DNA of 64,000 nt from Thalassobaculum_A sp040219615 (GTDB taxonomy: Bacteria > Pseudomonadota > Alphaproteobacteria > Thalassobaculales > Thalassobaculaceae): positions 434,001 to 498,000 of the forward strand of contig NZ_JAVJSE010000010.1 in assembly GCF_040219615.1 (NCBI RefSeq), given 5' to 3'. Made by a program: the position numbers and the translations under genes. Positions 42,975 to 52,076 of this stretch are shown piece by piece (position 1 is the first letter of the stretch; each line of letters opens with the position of its first letter). A model generated the notes under the pieces. That model had not been told where the DNA came from and did no database searches. It saw only the letters and a list, made by a program, of their open reading frames with translations.

Positions 42975-43949
42975 ATGAACCTTGTCGCAAAACTCGCCGC
43001 GACCGCCGCGGTGGCCGCCAGCCTCGCAGCGCCCGCCGCGGCTCAGGACCGCGCCGGCTGGCCGTCGACGATCATCATCGGGACCGGCAGCCAGGGCGGG
43101 GCCTACTTCACCTACGGGAGCGGCTTCGCGACCATGATCGGCGAGGCGCTCGGGGTGAACGCCAGCGTCGAAATCACCGGCGGACCGGTCCAGAACGTGA
43201 CGCTCGTCCAGACCGGAGACCACAACATGGGCTTCGTCACCATGGGGCCGGCCTACGAGGCGTTCGTGGGCAAGAGCGAGCTGATGCCCGGCGTCGAGCA
43301 CAAGGACATCCGGGCGCTGTTCCCGATGTACCAGACCCCGCTGCAGGCGGCCGCCCTGAGCAGCTCCGGCATCCGCTCGCTGGCGGACCTGAACGGCAAG
43401 CGGGTGGGCGTCGGTCCGGCCGGAGGGACCGCCGCGACCTACTGGCCGCGCTACCTCGACGCGGCCGGACTGAAGGCCACGATCAGCAATGCCGGTGCCA
43501 ACGACAGCGCCGGGCAGCTCAAGGACGGCCTGATCGACGCCTTCCTGTTCGCCGCCGGCATCCCGACCGGCGCGTTCAGCCAGCTCGCCGTCGAGAACGA
43601 CGTCGTGTTCCTCAGCATGTCCGAGGCGGAGCGGCAACTGTTCCTGAAGGCCGAGCCGGCGCTGTCGCCCTTCACCATTCCCGCCAAGACCTACGAGGAC
43701 CAGCCCGAGGCCGTGGAGTCGGTGTCGCTCTGGAACTTCGCGATCGCCGGCAAGGGCATGCCCGACACCCTGGCCTACGAACTCACCAAGCTCGCGATGA
43801 CCAACTACGAGCGCATGAAGCAGAACCATGCCGCGGCCAAGGAGACCAGGCCCGAGGCGTACAAGTTCAACTCCTTCATGAGGTTCCACCCGGGCGCCGT
43901 CCGCTGGTTCGAGGAGAACGGGTACAAGATCGCCGACAACCTGAAGTGA
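42975..43949 (+). CDS. TAXI family TRAP transporter solute-binding protein
   Basis: The 324-residue receptor has an export signal (to about residue 23, APAAAQ) and TAXI hallmarks: IIIGTGSQGGAYFTYGSGFATMIGE, GDHNMGFVTMGPAYEAF, LNGKRVGVGPAGGT. TAXI receptors bind carboxylates such as glutamate or dicarboxylates. It precedes the fused permease gene by 86 bases. Confidence 0.88.
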   Translation: MNLVAKLAATAAVAASLAAPAAAQDRAGWPSTIIIGTGSQGGAYFTYGSGFATMIGEALGVNASVEITGGPVQNVTLVQTGDHNMGFVTMGPAYEAFVGKSELMPGVEHKDIRALFPMYQTPLQAAALSSSGIRSLADLNGKRVGVGPAGGTAATYWPRYLDAAGLKATISNAGANDSAGQLKDGLIDAFLFAAGIPTGAFSQLAVENDVVFLSMSEAERQLFLKAEPALSPFTIPAKTYEDQPEAVESVSLWNFAIAGKGMPDTLAYELTKLAMTNYERMKQNHAAAKETRPEAYKFNSFMRFHPGAVRWFEENGYKIADNLK

Positions 43950-44035
43950 CCTGAGCCTCCAGTGACTTAGAGCGACGGGCGGGGCCACGGGTCCCGCCCG
44001 TCCCGCAGCAACCGGACGGCAGTCGGAGACCCGGG

Positions 44036-46213
44036 ATGTCCGCCAAGTCCAGGGACGGGGCAATACCGTCCGCGCAAGACGACAACATTCGGTCGTCGAT
44101 CGAAGTTCAGGCATCCGGGGTCGACGACGAACCGGCCGCCGGCAATCAGCGAAGCTTCTCCGGAACCTCGCACTGGCTGATCGCCGCCGCCTGCGTGGCC
44201 TACTCGGCCTTTCACCTGCTGGTCCTCAACGTCTGGCCGCTGGAGACCTGGGCGTTCCGCCTGAGCCACCTCGGGGGAGGCCTGTTCCTCGGATTCCTGA
44301 TCTTCGCCGCCGGCACGACCGGCGGCGACGGCGCGAGGCGGTCGGTCGCGGACCGCCTGGTCCTGGCGTTGGCCGCAGCCGGAACGCTCTACGGCACCGC
44401 CATGATCGCCGCCGTCTGGGGCAACTGGCTCCTCGGCCTGTCGGCGATGCCGCCGACCTGGGCGACCGCCTCGTTCGGCATTCCGCTGTTCGCCGGGACC
44501 TGCGTCGCCGTCGTCCACGGCTGGGTGTTCCCGGATCGTCGCGCGGGACGGACGTCGCCAGCGGACATCCTTCTCGCCATCGCATCGGCGGCGGCAATCG
44601 GCTACGTAATCTTCTTCGCCCGCCAGCTCCAGCTGCGGGCCGGGATGCCGATGGCCCAGCCGGGCGACATGTGGGCCGCGATGACCGGTGTACTGCTGAT
44701 CGCCGAACTGACCCGCCGGCTGGCCGGGGTGGCGCTGGTCGTCATCGCCGGCGTCTTCGTCGCCTACGCCTTTCTCGGGCCCTGGCTGCCCGGCGTCCTG
44801 GAACATCGCGGCTACGACGCGAAGCGGTTCTTCTCCTACATCTTCACCGACAACGGCGTGCTCGGTGCACCGATCGCGATCTCGTCGACCTACATCATCC
44901 TGTTCGTGATCTTCGCGGCGTTCCTGCAGGCCTCGAAGGTCGGCGAGTACTTCGTCAACGTCGCCTTCGCGGCCGCCGGGCACCGGCGCGGCGGCCCGGC
45001 CAAGGTCGCGGTCTTCGCGTCCGGCCTCATGGGCATGATCAACGGGACGTCGGCGGGCAACGTGGTCGCCACCGGCAGCCTGACCATCCCGCTCATGAAG
45101 CGCGTCGGCTACCGGCCGCAGACCGCCGCCTCGGTCGAGGCGGCCGCATCGACGGGCGGCCAGATCATGCCGCCGATCATGGGCGCCGGCGCCTTCATCA
45201 TGGCCGAGATCACCGGGATTCCGTATCTCGACATCGTCTACGCTGCCATCATCCCGGCGATCATCTACTTCGTTTCCGTCTACTTCATGGTCGACATCGC
45301 GGCCCAGAAACACCGCATGGCCGGCCTGCCCCGCTCCGAGCTGCCGAAGCTCGGCGGATTGCTCCGGCAGGTCTACCTGTTCACGCCGATCGTCGTTCTG
45401 GTCTATGCGCTGTTCGCCGGCTACTCGGTCATCCGCTGCGGGACACTCGCCATGATCACCACGGCCGTCGTCTCCTGGCTGACCCCGCACCGCATGGGCC
45501 CGCGGCAACTGTTCCTGGCCCTCGAACTCGGTGCCCGGATGACTCTTCAGCTGGTCGCGGTCTGCGCCGCCGCCGGGATCATCGTGGGGGTGATCGCGCT
45601 GACCGGCATCGGGTCACGCTTCTCGGCTGTCCTGCTGGGACTTGCCGACCAGAGCCAGCTCCTGGCGCTGTTCTTCGCGATGTGCGTGTCGATCATCCTC
45701 GGCATGGGCATGCCGACGACGGCGGCCTATGCCGTGGCGGCGAGCGTGATCGCACCCGGCATCATCAACCTGGGCGTCGCGCCGCTGACCGCGCATTTCT
45801 TCATCTTCTACTTCGCGGTGGTTTCCGCGATCACGCCGCCGGTGGCACTCGCGTCGTATGCCGGAGCCGCCTTGGCGGGATCGGACCCGATGAAGACCAG
45901 CGTCGAGAGCTTCAAGATCGGCCTCGCCGCGTTCATCGTGCCGTACATGTTCTTCTACTCCGACGCGATGCTCCTGGCGGGCAGCCCGCTCGATACGCTG
46001 CATGTCGGGCTGACCGCCGTCGTCGGGGTGTACCTGTTGTCCGCCGCGGTCCAGGGATGGTTCTTCGGCAAGGCGCCCCTGGCGGTTCGGGTCGGCCTCC
46101 TCGCCGGCGGCCTCAGCATGATCGAGGGGGGATGGGCGACCGACCTGTTCGGCCTCGCCCTCGCCGGCACCCTGTACCTCTGGCAGCGGCGCTCCGCTCG
46201 CGCGGCGTCCTGA
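44036..46213 (+). CDS. TRAP transporter fused permease (4TM/12TM)
   Basis: The 725-residue membrane protein joins the DctQ-like four-helix part and DctM-like part in one chain, the normal partner of TAXI receptors. DctM-type motifs include GMINGTSAGNVVATGSLTIPLMKRVG, GGQIMPPIMGAGAFIMAEITG and SAITPPVALASYAGAALAGSDP. Its gene follows the receptor in the same operon. Confidence 0.9.
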   Translation: MSAKSRDGAIPSAQDDNIRSSIEVQASGVDDEPAAGNQRSFSGTSHWLIAAACVAYSAFHLLVLNVWPLETWAFRLSHLGGGLFLGFLIFAAGTTGGDGARRSVADRLVLALAAAGTLYGTAMIAAVWGNWLLGLSAMPPTWATASFGIPLFAGTCVAVVHGWVFPDRRAGRTSPADILLAIASAAAIGYVIFFARQLQLRAGMPMAQPGDMWAAMTGVLLIAELTRRLAGVALVVIAGVFVAYAFLGPWLPGVLEHRGYDAKRFFSYIFTDNGVLGAPIAISSTYIILFVIFAAFLQASKVGEYFVNVAFAAAGHRRGGPAKVAVFASGLMGMINGTSAGNVVATGSLTIPLMKRVGYRPQTAASVEAAASTGGQIMPPIMGAGAFIMAEITGIPYLDIVYAAIIPAIIYFVSVYFMVDIAAQKHRMAGLPRSELPKLGGLLRQVYLFTPIVVLVYALFAGYSVIRCGTLAMITTAVVSWLTPHRMGPRQLFLALELGARMTLQLVAVCAAAGIIVGVIALTGIGSRFSAVLLGLADQSQLLALFFAMCVSIILGMGMPTTAAYAVAASVIAPGIINLGVAPLTAHFFIFYFAVVSAITPPVALASYAGAALAGSDPMKTSVESFKIGLAAFIVPYMFFYSDAMLLAGSPLDTLHVGLTAVVGVYLLSAAVQGWFFGKAPLAVRVGLLAGGLSMIEGGWATDLFGLALAGTLYLWQRRSARAAS

Positions 46214-46224
46214 GCCGTCTCGGT

Positions 46225-46257
46225 CGGGACGCGGGCCCCTGTACCGTCCTCGTCCCG
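46225..46257. terminator. Hairpin between convergent genes
   Basis: CGGGACG and CGTCCCG form a perfect 7-base stem with a 19-base loop, just after the permease stop and facing the Gfo/Idh/MocA gene. It is a candidate bidirectional terminator without a T-run. Confidence 0.35.
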
Positions 46258-46323
46258 GCCCCTCCCCGCATCGAACGCGGAGGAGAGTCGGGACCTACGC
46301 GCCGGGCCTCGTGCGCCCCACCC

Positions 46324-47322
46324 TCACGGCGCCTCCCACTTCCCGCTGGTCTCCGAGCGGAACAGCGCGTCCAGGATCCGCATGCTCATGATCGAGTCCT
46401 CGATGCCCCAGGGCAGCTTCTCCTCGCCGCGCACCGCCCGGCCGAAGGCCTCGGCCTGCAGGGTGTACTGGTCCGAGGCCGGGATGGTCTCGGCCACCGC
46501 GCTGGAGCCGTCGGCCGCACCCTCGTCGTCGACCAGGATGCGGGTCTCCTCGCCCTGCGGCGCGTTAACCGGGATCGCGATCTCCAGCCGCGCCTTGGTG
46601 CCCAGCACCTGGAAGCGCTGGTAGCGGGCGGCCTGGGTCGAGACCGCGAAGGTCAGCTGCCGGCCGCCGCCGAAATCCATGATTGCGCTGCTCAGCCGGT
46701 CGGTGCCGAAGGCCGGGTCGCGGTCGATCAAGGCGATCACCCGGGCCGGCTCGGCGTCCAGCAGGTAGCGCCCGCCGACCATGGCATAGCAGCCGATGTC
46801 CATCAGCGCGCCGCCGCCGGTCTCCAGCTTGTTGCGGATGTTGGCCGGGTCCGGGTTGTTGTAGGCGAACAGCATCTGCAGTGCCCGCACCTCGCCCAGC
46901 CGGCCGGACCGCACGATCTCGCGGGCCCGGATCCATTGCGGGTGGAAGCGCACCATGAACGCCTCGGCGACGATGCGGTCCTTCGGGCAGGCCCGCAGCC
47001 GCTCGGCGTCGGCGGCGTTCATCGCCATCGGCTTCTCGCACAGCACGTGCTTGCCGGCCCGCGCCGCCTTCAGCGTCCACTCGACGTGCAGGTTGTTCGG
47101 CAGCGGGTTGTAGACCGCCTCGATCGCCGGGTCGGCCAGCAGTTCCTCGTAGGAGCCGTAGGCGGTCGGTATGCCGAGCCGGTCGGCGGCGGCCCGGGCC
47201 TTGGCGAGGTCGCGCGAGGCGATCGCCGCGACCTCGACGTTGGTACCCTTCAGCATGCCCGGAATCACCCGGTCCAGCCCGATCCTGGCGGCCCCCAGGA
47301 CGCCCCACTTCACCGCGGCCAT
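46324..47322 (-). CDS. Gfo/Idh/MocA family oxidoreductase
   Basis: The 332-residue dehydrogenase has an N-terminal Rossmann motif (WGVLGAARIGLDRVIPGM), YNPLPNNLHVEW and the catalytic EKPMAMN segment. It uses NAD(P) to oxidise or reduce a sugar, inositol or similar polyol. It follows a sugar-type substrate-binding protein on the same strand, so it probably acts on the imported sugar. Confidence 0.88.
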   Translation of the reverse strand: MAAVKWGVLGAARIGLDRVIPGMLKGTNVEVAAIASRDLAKARAAADRLGIPTAYGSYEELLADPAIEAVYNPLPNNLHVEWTLKAARAGKHVLCEKPMAMNAADAERLRACPKDRIVAEAFMVRFHPQWIRAREIVRSGRLGEVRALQMLFAYNNPDPANIRNKLETGGGALMDIGCYAMVGGRYLLDAEPARVIALIDRDPAFGTDRLSSAIMDFGGGRQLTFAVSTQAARYQRFQVLGTKARLEIAIPVNAPQGEETRILVDDEGAADGSSAVAETIPASDQYTLQAEAFGRAVRGEEKLPWGIEDSIMSMRILDALFRSETSGKWEAP

Positions 47323-47460
47323 GGTCGGTCTCCGTTGTCTCAGTCGGTTGTCTCGGTCGGCGGAAAAAGAGAGGCGGGCGCCACGGGATGGGATGCTGGG
47401 CGCCCGCCAGTTGCGCAGGCCCGCCGGAACGGTCGGACCCGTCAGGGATGGGTGGTCAGG

Positions 47461-48441
47461 TCACTTCTTCAGGCAGGTGTCGGCGGTCTCGGCGGTGCAG
47501 GTGTCGAGGCCGGTGTAGACGGTCGGGTCGACCTTCTTGCCGGCCACCAGGTCGTGCATCACGAACATCGCCCTGTAGCCCATCTCGTAGGGCCGCTGGC
47601 CGACCTGGACGTGGCTGCGACCTTCCTTCAGCGCCTGGATCTGCGGCGGCAGGGTGTCGGCGACCATCATCGCCAGCTTCCCGCTCTTGATCCGGTCGAG
47701 ATACTGGTCGGTCAGCTGGGCATAGGCCTGCGGCGCGAACTGTGGCCAGCCGCCCTCGGCGATGAAGGCATCGAGGGTCGGATTGGCGGTCAGCACGTCG
47801 GCCATCATCTGCACGCCCAGCGCCGCGTCGTCGTTGGTGTACAGCGGGCAGCCGGCGATCTCGGTCCAGCCGCCTTCGCCCTTCAGGCGCTCGACGCCCT
47901 TCTTGCCGGCCAGCACGTCGCGCGACCCCTGGGCCCGCTGGTTGATGTTGTCGGCCGCCGGCCCGCCCATGATCAGGCACACCGTGCCGCCCCCGGGCTT
48001 GGCCTTCTTCAGCTGCTCGGCCAGCTGGACGCCGAGCTCGTAGTTGTCGGTCCCGACATAGGACGCGCGCACGGCCTGGTCCTTGGCCAGCACGTCGGCG
48101 TCGATGGTGATGACCGGGATGTCGGGCTTGCGCCGCTTCAGAAGGTTGGCGACCGCCGGCGCGTTCGAAGGCGAGATCGCCATGGCGGCGACGCCCTTGG
48201 ACAGCAGGTCCTCGATGATGCGGAGCTGGTCGGCCTCGGTGTGGCTGGACGGGCCGATATACAGGCACTCCGCCCCGTCGATCTCCTTGGCGGCCTTCTG
48301 GCAGCCGTCGCGGACCAGATCGAAGAACGGGTTGTCCATCGCCTTCACCACGACCGCGTAGGTCTTGTCCGCCGCCCCGGCAGAACCGAGGCCGAGCGAA
48401 AGCGTTATGCCCAACGCCAGTGCGCCTAGCGAATTACGCAT
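47461..48441 (-). CDS. Sugar ABC transporter substrate-binding protein (RbsB-like)
   Basis: The 326-residue receptor has an export signal (to about residue 23, SAGAA) and a type I binding fold: YAVVVKAMDNPFFDLVRDGCQKAAKE, LLSKGVAAMAISPSNAPAVANLL, DAFIAEGGWPQFAPQAYAQL. Cys residues occur near the C-terminus (DTCTAETADTCLKK). AGGGAGG precedes the ATG at 48441. It is divergent from the ATPase and permease genes of the same carrier. Confidence 0.9.
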   Translation of the reverse strand: MRNSLGALALGITLSLGLGSAGAADKTYAVVVKAMDNPFFDLVRDGCQKAAKEIDGAECLYIGPSSHTEADQLRIIEDLLSKGVAAMAISPSNAPAVANLLKRRKPDIPVITIDADVLAKDQAVRASYVGTDNYELGVQLAEQLKKAKPGGGTVCLIMGGPAADNINQRAQGSRDVLAGKKGVERLKGEGGWTEIAGCPLYTNDDAALGVQMMADVLTANPTLDAFIAEGGWPQFAPQAYAQLTDQYLDRIKSGKLAMMVADTLPPQIQALKEGRSHVQVGQRPYEMGYRAMFVMHDLVAGKKVDPTVYTGLDTCTAETADTCLKK

Positions 48442-48585
48442 GGTTACCTCCCTGGTGGGCTTTTTGATCATATGACCCTATCATGCGATGTCTTGTCGAG
48501 CGAGATCGTAAGATAGAACATGAAGATATTCGATACGCCCTAACCGTGCAAAAAAGAGGCGAGCCGATAGCGGGAGGACGGGACC

Positions 48586-49326
48586 ATGTCGGTCCTTGAA
48601 CTGCAGGGGATCTCCAAGAACTTCGGCGCCATCCGGGCCCTGGCCGACGTCTCGCTGGCGGTGCGGCCGGGCGAGGTGATCGGCCTGATGGGCGACAACG
48701 GCGCCGGCAAGTCGACCCTGGTCAAGATCATCGGCGGCAACTTCGCACCGTCGGCCGGCAGCATCCGGATCGCCGACCGCCCGGTGCATTTCAGCCGGCC
48801 GGTGGCTGCCCGCGAGGCCGGCATCGAGGTCGTCTACCAGGACCTGGCGCTGTGCGACAACCTGACGGCGGCCGCCAATGTGTTCCTGGGGCGCGAGCCG
48901 ACCCGCGGCGTCGGGCCGTTCCGGGTGATCGACTACGCCGCCATGTACCGGCGCGCCGGCGAGCTGTTCGCCGAGCTGAAGTCGGAGACCCGGCCGCGCG
49001 ACCTGGTGCGCTCGATGTCGGGCGGCCAGCGCCAGGCGGTGGCGATCGCCCGGGCCCGGCTGTCGGACTCGCGCCTCGTGCTGATGGACGAGCCGACCGC
49101 GGCGATCAGCGTGCGCCAGGTCGCCGAGGTGCTGGACCTGATCCGCCAGCTGCGCGGCCGCGGCGTGTCGGTGATCCTGGTCAGCCACCGCATGCCCGAC
49201 GTGTTCGCGGTCGCCGACCGGGTGGTGGTGCTGCGGCGCGGCCGGCTGGTCGCCGACAAGCAGGCTACGGACAGCTCGCCGGAAGAGGTCACCGGGCTGA
49301 TCACCGGCGCCATCGAGACGGTCTGA
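48586..49326 (+). CDS. Sugar ABC transporter ATPase, single-domain
   Basis: The 246-residue ATPase has one nucleotide-binding domain: Walker A GDNGAGKST, signature SGGQRQA and Walker B LVLMDEPTAAIS. Most RbsA/MglA-type sugar ATPases have two tandem domains (about 500 residues), but half-size members (FrcA type) exist. It is 143 bases from the divergent receptor gene and 26 bases before the permease. Confidence 0.88.
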   Translation: MSVLELQGISKNFGAIRALADVSLAVRPGEVIGLMGDNGAGKSTLVKIIGGNFAPSAGSIRIADRPVHFSRPVAAREAGIEVVYQDLALCDNLTAAANVFLGREPTRGVGPFRVIDYAAMYRRAGELFAELKSETRPRDLVRSMSGGQRQAVAIARARLSDSRLVLMDEPTAAISVRQVAEVLDLIRQLRGRGVSVILVSHRMPDVFAVADRVVVLRRGRLVADKQATDSSPEEVTGLITGAIETV

Positions 49327-49352
49327 GACGGAATGCAGCGACGGAGCCCGGC

Positions 49353-50342
49353 ATGTCGGTGAACGCGACCCTGGACACGGTGATCAACCGCAGCGGCGAC
49401 GGCTTCGTCGCCCGGCTGCTCGGCCGCCACGTGTTCTGGGTATCGGTGGCGGCGGTGCTGGCCTGCCTGTTCATGTCGCTGGCCACCGACACCTTCGCCA
49501 CCGAACGCAACCTGTTCAACGTCACCCGCAACTTCGCCTTCGTCGGGATCATCGCGCTCGGCATGACCGCGGTGATCATCACCGGCGGCATCGACCTGTC
49601 GGTCGGCTCGACCATGGGGGTGTGCGGCATTCTGATCGGCGTGGTGATGAGTGCGGGCTACTCCTTCACCGCCGGCGCCGCGGCCGCGCTCGGCGGGGCG
49701 GCGGTGATCGGCCTGATCAACGGCGGCCTGATCGCCTATGCCGGCATGCCGCCCTTCGTGGTCACCCTCGGCATGCTCAGCATCGCCCGCAGCCTGGCGA
49801 TGGTGTTCTCCAACAACAAGATGATCTACGACTTCGGGCCCGACACCGACCTGCTGCTGGCGCTCGGCGGCGGCACCACCCTCGGGATCGCCAACCCGGT
49901 GGTGGTGCTGGCGGTGCTGGCGCTGGCCTTCGGCTTCGCGCTGCGCTGGACCCGCTGGGGCACCTGGATCTACGCGATCGGCGGCAACGAGCAGGCCGCC
50001 AACCTGACCGGCGTGCCGGTGCGCCAGATCAAGCTGTCGGTCTACGTGCTGTGCTCGCTGACCGCCGGGGTCGCCGCCATCATGATGGTCGGCTGGCTCG
50101 GCGCGGTGACTACCGGGCTCGGCCAGACCGACGAGCTCCGGGTGATCGCCGCCAGCGTGATCGGCGGCGCCAACCTGATGGGCGGGGCCGGCACCGCGTT
50201 CGGGGCCGTCATCGGCGCTGCGCTGATCGAGGTGATCCGCAACTCGCTGCTGCTGCTCGGCGTCGACGCCTTCTGGCAGGGCACCTTCGTCGGCGGCTTC
50301 ATCATCCTGGCGGTGGCGTTCGAGCGGTTCCGGCGGCGGTAG
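49353..50342 (+). CDS. Sugar ABC transporter permease (RbsC-like)
   Basis: The 329-residue permease has about ten membrane segments and family signatures ALGMTAVIITGGIDLSVGST, PPFVVTLGMLSIARSLAMV, YAIGGNEQAANLTGVPV and GGANLMGGAGTAFGAVIGAALIEVI. It functions with the half-size ATPase and the divergent receptor. Confidence 0.9.
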   Translation: MSVNATLDTVINRSGDGFVARLLGRHVFWVSVAAVLACLFMSLATDTFATERNLFNVTRNFAFVGIIALGMTAVIITGGIDLSVGSTMGVCGILIGVVMSAGYSFTAGAAAALGGAAVIGLINGGLIAYAGMPPFVVTLGMLSIARSLAMVFSNNKMIYDFGPDTDLLLALGGGTTLGIANPVVVLAVLALAFGFALRWTRWGTWIYAIGGNEQAANLTGVPVRQIKLSVYVLCSLTAGVAAIMMVGWLGAVTTGLGQTDELRVIAASVIGGANLMGGAGTAFGAVIGAALIEVIRNSLLLLGVDAFWQGTFVGGFIILAVAFERFRRR

Positions 50343-50372
50343 GGACGGCAGGGTTGCGGGCCGGAACCGGCG

Positions 50373-50390
50373 CGTACATATTTCCGTACA
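50373..50390 (+). promoter_or_regulatory. Paired CGTACA motifs, candidate YefM-YoeB operator
   Basis: Two identical hexamers (CGTACA at 50373-50378 and 50385-50390) are 12 bases apart centre to centre, just before the antitoxin gene. In E. coli yefM-yoeB the operator has two TGTACA-core palindromes with the same spacing. Confidence 0.55.
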
Positions 50391-50405
50391 GCGCGGAGGC
50401 TCGCC

Positions 50406-50675
50406 ATGGATCACGTCAGCTATACCGAACTGCGGCGCAATCTCGCCCGCCACATGGACGAGGTCAGCGCCAGCAAGGCACCGCTGCTGGTGACCCGGCA
50501 GGGCGGAAAGTCGGTGGTCGTGCTGGCCGAGGACGAGTACGAGGCGCTGCGCGAGACCCTGCACCTGCTGAGTTCGCCGGCCAACGCGGCCCGGCTGATG
50601 CGCGGCCTGGCCGAGGCGGATGCCGGGCAGGTGTCCGAGCGTCCGTGGGACGATCCGTCGGAGCGACCTGCGTGA
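50406..50675 (+). CDS. yefM: YefM/Phd family antitoxin
   Basis: The 89-residue antitoxin opens with MDHVSYTELRRNLARHMDEV and PLLVTRQGGKSVVVLAEDEYEALRET, the DNA-binding Phd fold, followed by a toxin-binding tail. It would hold the YoeB toxin inactive and repress the operon. The toxin start overlaps by 4 bases. Confidence 0.88.
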   Translation: MDHVSYTELRRNLARHMDEVSASKAPLLVTRQGGKSVVVLAEDEYEALRETLHLLSSPANAARLMRGLAEADAGQVSERPWDDPSERPA

Positions 50676-50938
50676 ACGTCCTGTGGACCGGTTCGGGCTG
50701 GGAGGACTTCCTGTCCTGGCTGGACACCGACCCGAAGGCCGTCCGGCGGATCCGGGATCTCGTCGAGGATGCCCGTCGCCACCCTTTCACCGGCATCGGC
50801 AAGCCCGAGGCGTTGCGCGGCAACCTGCAGGGCTGGTGGTCGCGGCGGATCACCGGCCAGCACCGCCTCGTGTACCGGGTGACCGGCGCCGACAAGGCGC
50901 GACGCCTGGAGATCATCCAGTGCCGCTACCACTACTGA
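50672..50938 (+). CDS. yoeB: YoeB family toxin, mRNA interferase
   Basis: The 88-residue RelE-fold ribonuclease begins at GTG overlapping the antitoxin stop. It keeps YoeB wording (WTGSGWEDFLSWLDTDPKAVRRI, HPFTGIGKPEALRGNLQGWWSRRI, HRLVYRV) and the C-terminal His-Tyr (CRYHY) used in ribosome-dependent mRNA cleavage. Confidence 0.9.
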   Translation: MNVLWTGSGWEDFLSWLDTDPKAVRRIRDLVEDARRHPFTGIGKPEALRGNLQGWWSRRITGQHRLVYRVTGADKARRLEIIQCRYHY

Positions 50939-51029
50939 CCGACCTGGAAGAGGGACGGCAGCGGGCGTCGCCCCGACCCGCCGGGCGTGCTACCGGTTTC
51001 TCCGCCCCGCCACAGCCCCGCCCCGCCCG

Positions 51030-51968
51030 ATGACAGACTCGCCGCAGCCGATCGCGACCGCCGACCTCGAAACGCAGGCCCGCGCGCTGATCGCCGGCTA
51101 CCCGGCGCGCATGCCGCTGCGGGCCGCCGCCTTCATCGTCACGCTGTACGGCGACGTGGTGGTGCCGCGCGGCGGCACGCTGTGGATCGGCAACGTGATC
51201 GAAGCCTGCGCGGAGGTCGGGATCAGCGAGACCCTGGTGCGCACCGCGGTGTCGCGGCTGGTGGCGGCCGGCCGCCTGGTCGGCACCCGCGCCGGGCGGC
51301 GCAGCTTCTACAGCCTGACGCCGTCCGCCCGCGCCGAGTTCGAGCGCGCCGCCGACATCCTGTATGCCGGCGACCGCCCGCCCGAGCCGGCGGAATGGAC
51401 CTTCGTGCTGGCCCCCGGGGGCGAGGCCCGGCCGGCTGTCGAGGCCCTGTCCAAGACCGGCTTCGGTCTGGCCGCCGCCGGCGTCGCCCTGCGGCCCGGG
51501 CCGCCGCCGCCGCTCGCCGGCGACGGCCCGCCGCCGCTGGTGTTCCGGGCCCGGCTGGACAATGGCCGGTCGGCGGAGAGCCTGCGGGCGCTGGCGGCAT
51601 CGGCCTGGGACCTGCCCGGCCTGGCCCGGGAGTACGACGGGTTCGTGGCACTCTTCGAGCCGATCGCGGCGGCGCTGCCCGATGCCCCCCGGCTGGACAG
51701 CGCCCTGGCCCTGACCGCGCGACTGCTGCTGGTGCACGCATTCCGGCGCACCGCCCTGCGCGACCCGCAGCTGCCGCCGGACGCCCTGCCCGGGAACTGG
51801 AGCGGGCATGCCGCGCGCCGGCTGTTCGGATCGCTGTACCGGGCGCTGTCGCCGGAGGCCGACGCCCGGGTGGCGCGCCGCTTCGTCGACGGCGACGGCC
51901 CCATCAGGGCGGCTCCCGGCAGCCTGCAGCGCCGCCTGCGCAGCCTGGCCCAAGAGGGCGGTCGCTGA
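51030..51968 (+). CDS. paaX: Phenylacetate-responsive regulator PaaX
   Basis: The 312-residue PaaX/GntR-type repressor has a winged helix (VVPRGGTLWIGNVIEACAEVGISETLVRTAVSRLVAAGRLVGTRAGRRSFYSLTP) and a long C-domain (DLPGLAREYDGFVALFEP). PaaX is released by phenylacetyl-CoA in other bacteria. It lies just upstream of paaA, with an inverted repeat in the gap. Confidence 0.88.
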   Translation: MTDSPQPIATADLETQARALIAGYPARMPLRAAAFIVTLYGDVVVPRGGTLWIGNVIEACAEVGISETLVRTAVSRLVAAGRLVGTRAGRRSFYSLTPSARAEFERAADILYAGDRPPEPAEWTFVLAPGGEARPAVEALSKTGFGLAAAGVALRPGPPPPLAGDGPPPLVFRARLDNGRSAESLRALAASAWDLPGLAREYDGFVALFEPIAAALPDAPRLDSALALTARLLLVHAFRRTALRDPQLPPDALPGNWSGHAARRLFGSLYRALSPEADARVARRFVDGDGPIRAAPGSLQRRLRSLAQEGGR

Positions 51969-51973
51969 GGGAC

Positions 51974-52020
51974 AATACATCACGGAAAATTCAGAAACGG
52001 GGATTGATATGTGACGTATT
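51974..52020. promoter_or_regulatory. Long inverted repeat upstream of paaA, candidate PaaX operator
   Basis: AATACATCAC and GTGACGTATT match in 9 of 10 inverted positions, 27 bases apart, between paaX and paaA. The position and symmetry suit a dimeric regulator acting on the paaA promoter. Confidence 0.5.
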
Positions 52021-52076
52021 GAAGCGTATGGTCCGAGCAATCGGTCGGCGAAAGACGAACCGCGCGGGAGGTTGCG

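Noticed and set aside
44671..48429. 1252-codon open frame on the plus strand across the TRAP permease and the divergent sugar genes
   Set aside because: It overlaps three well-supported genes on other frames, and its product is Arg/Gly/Ala repeats without domains.
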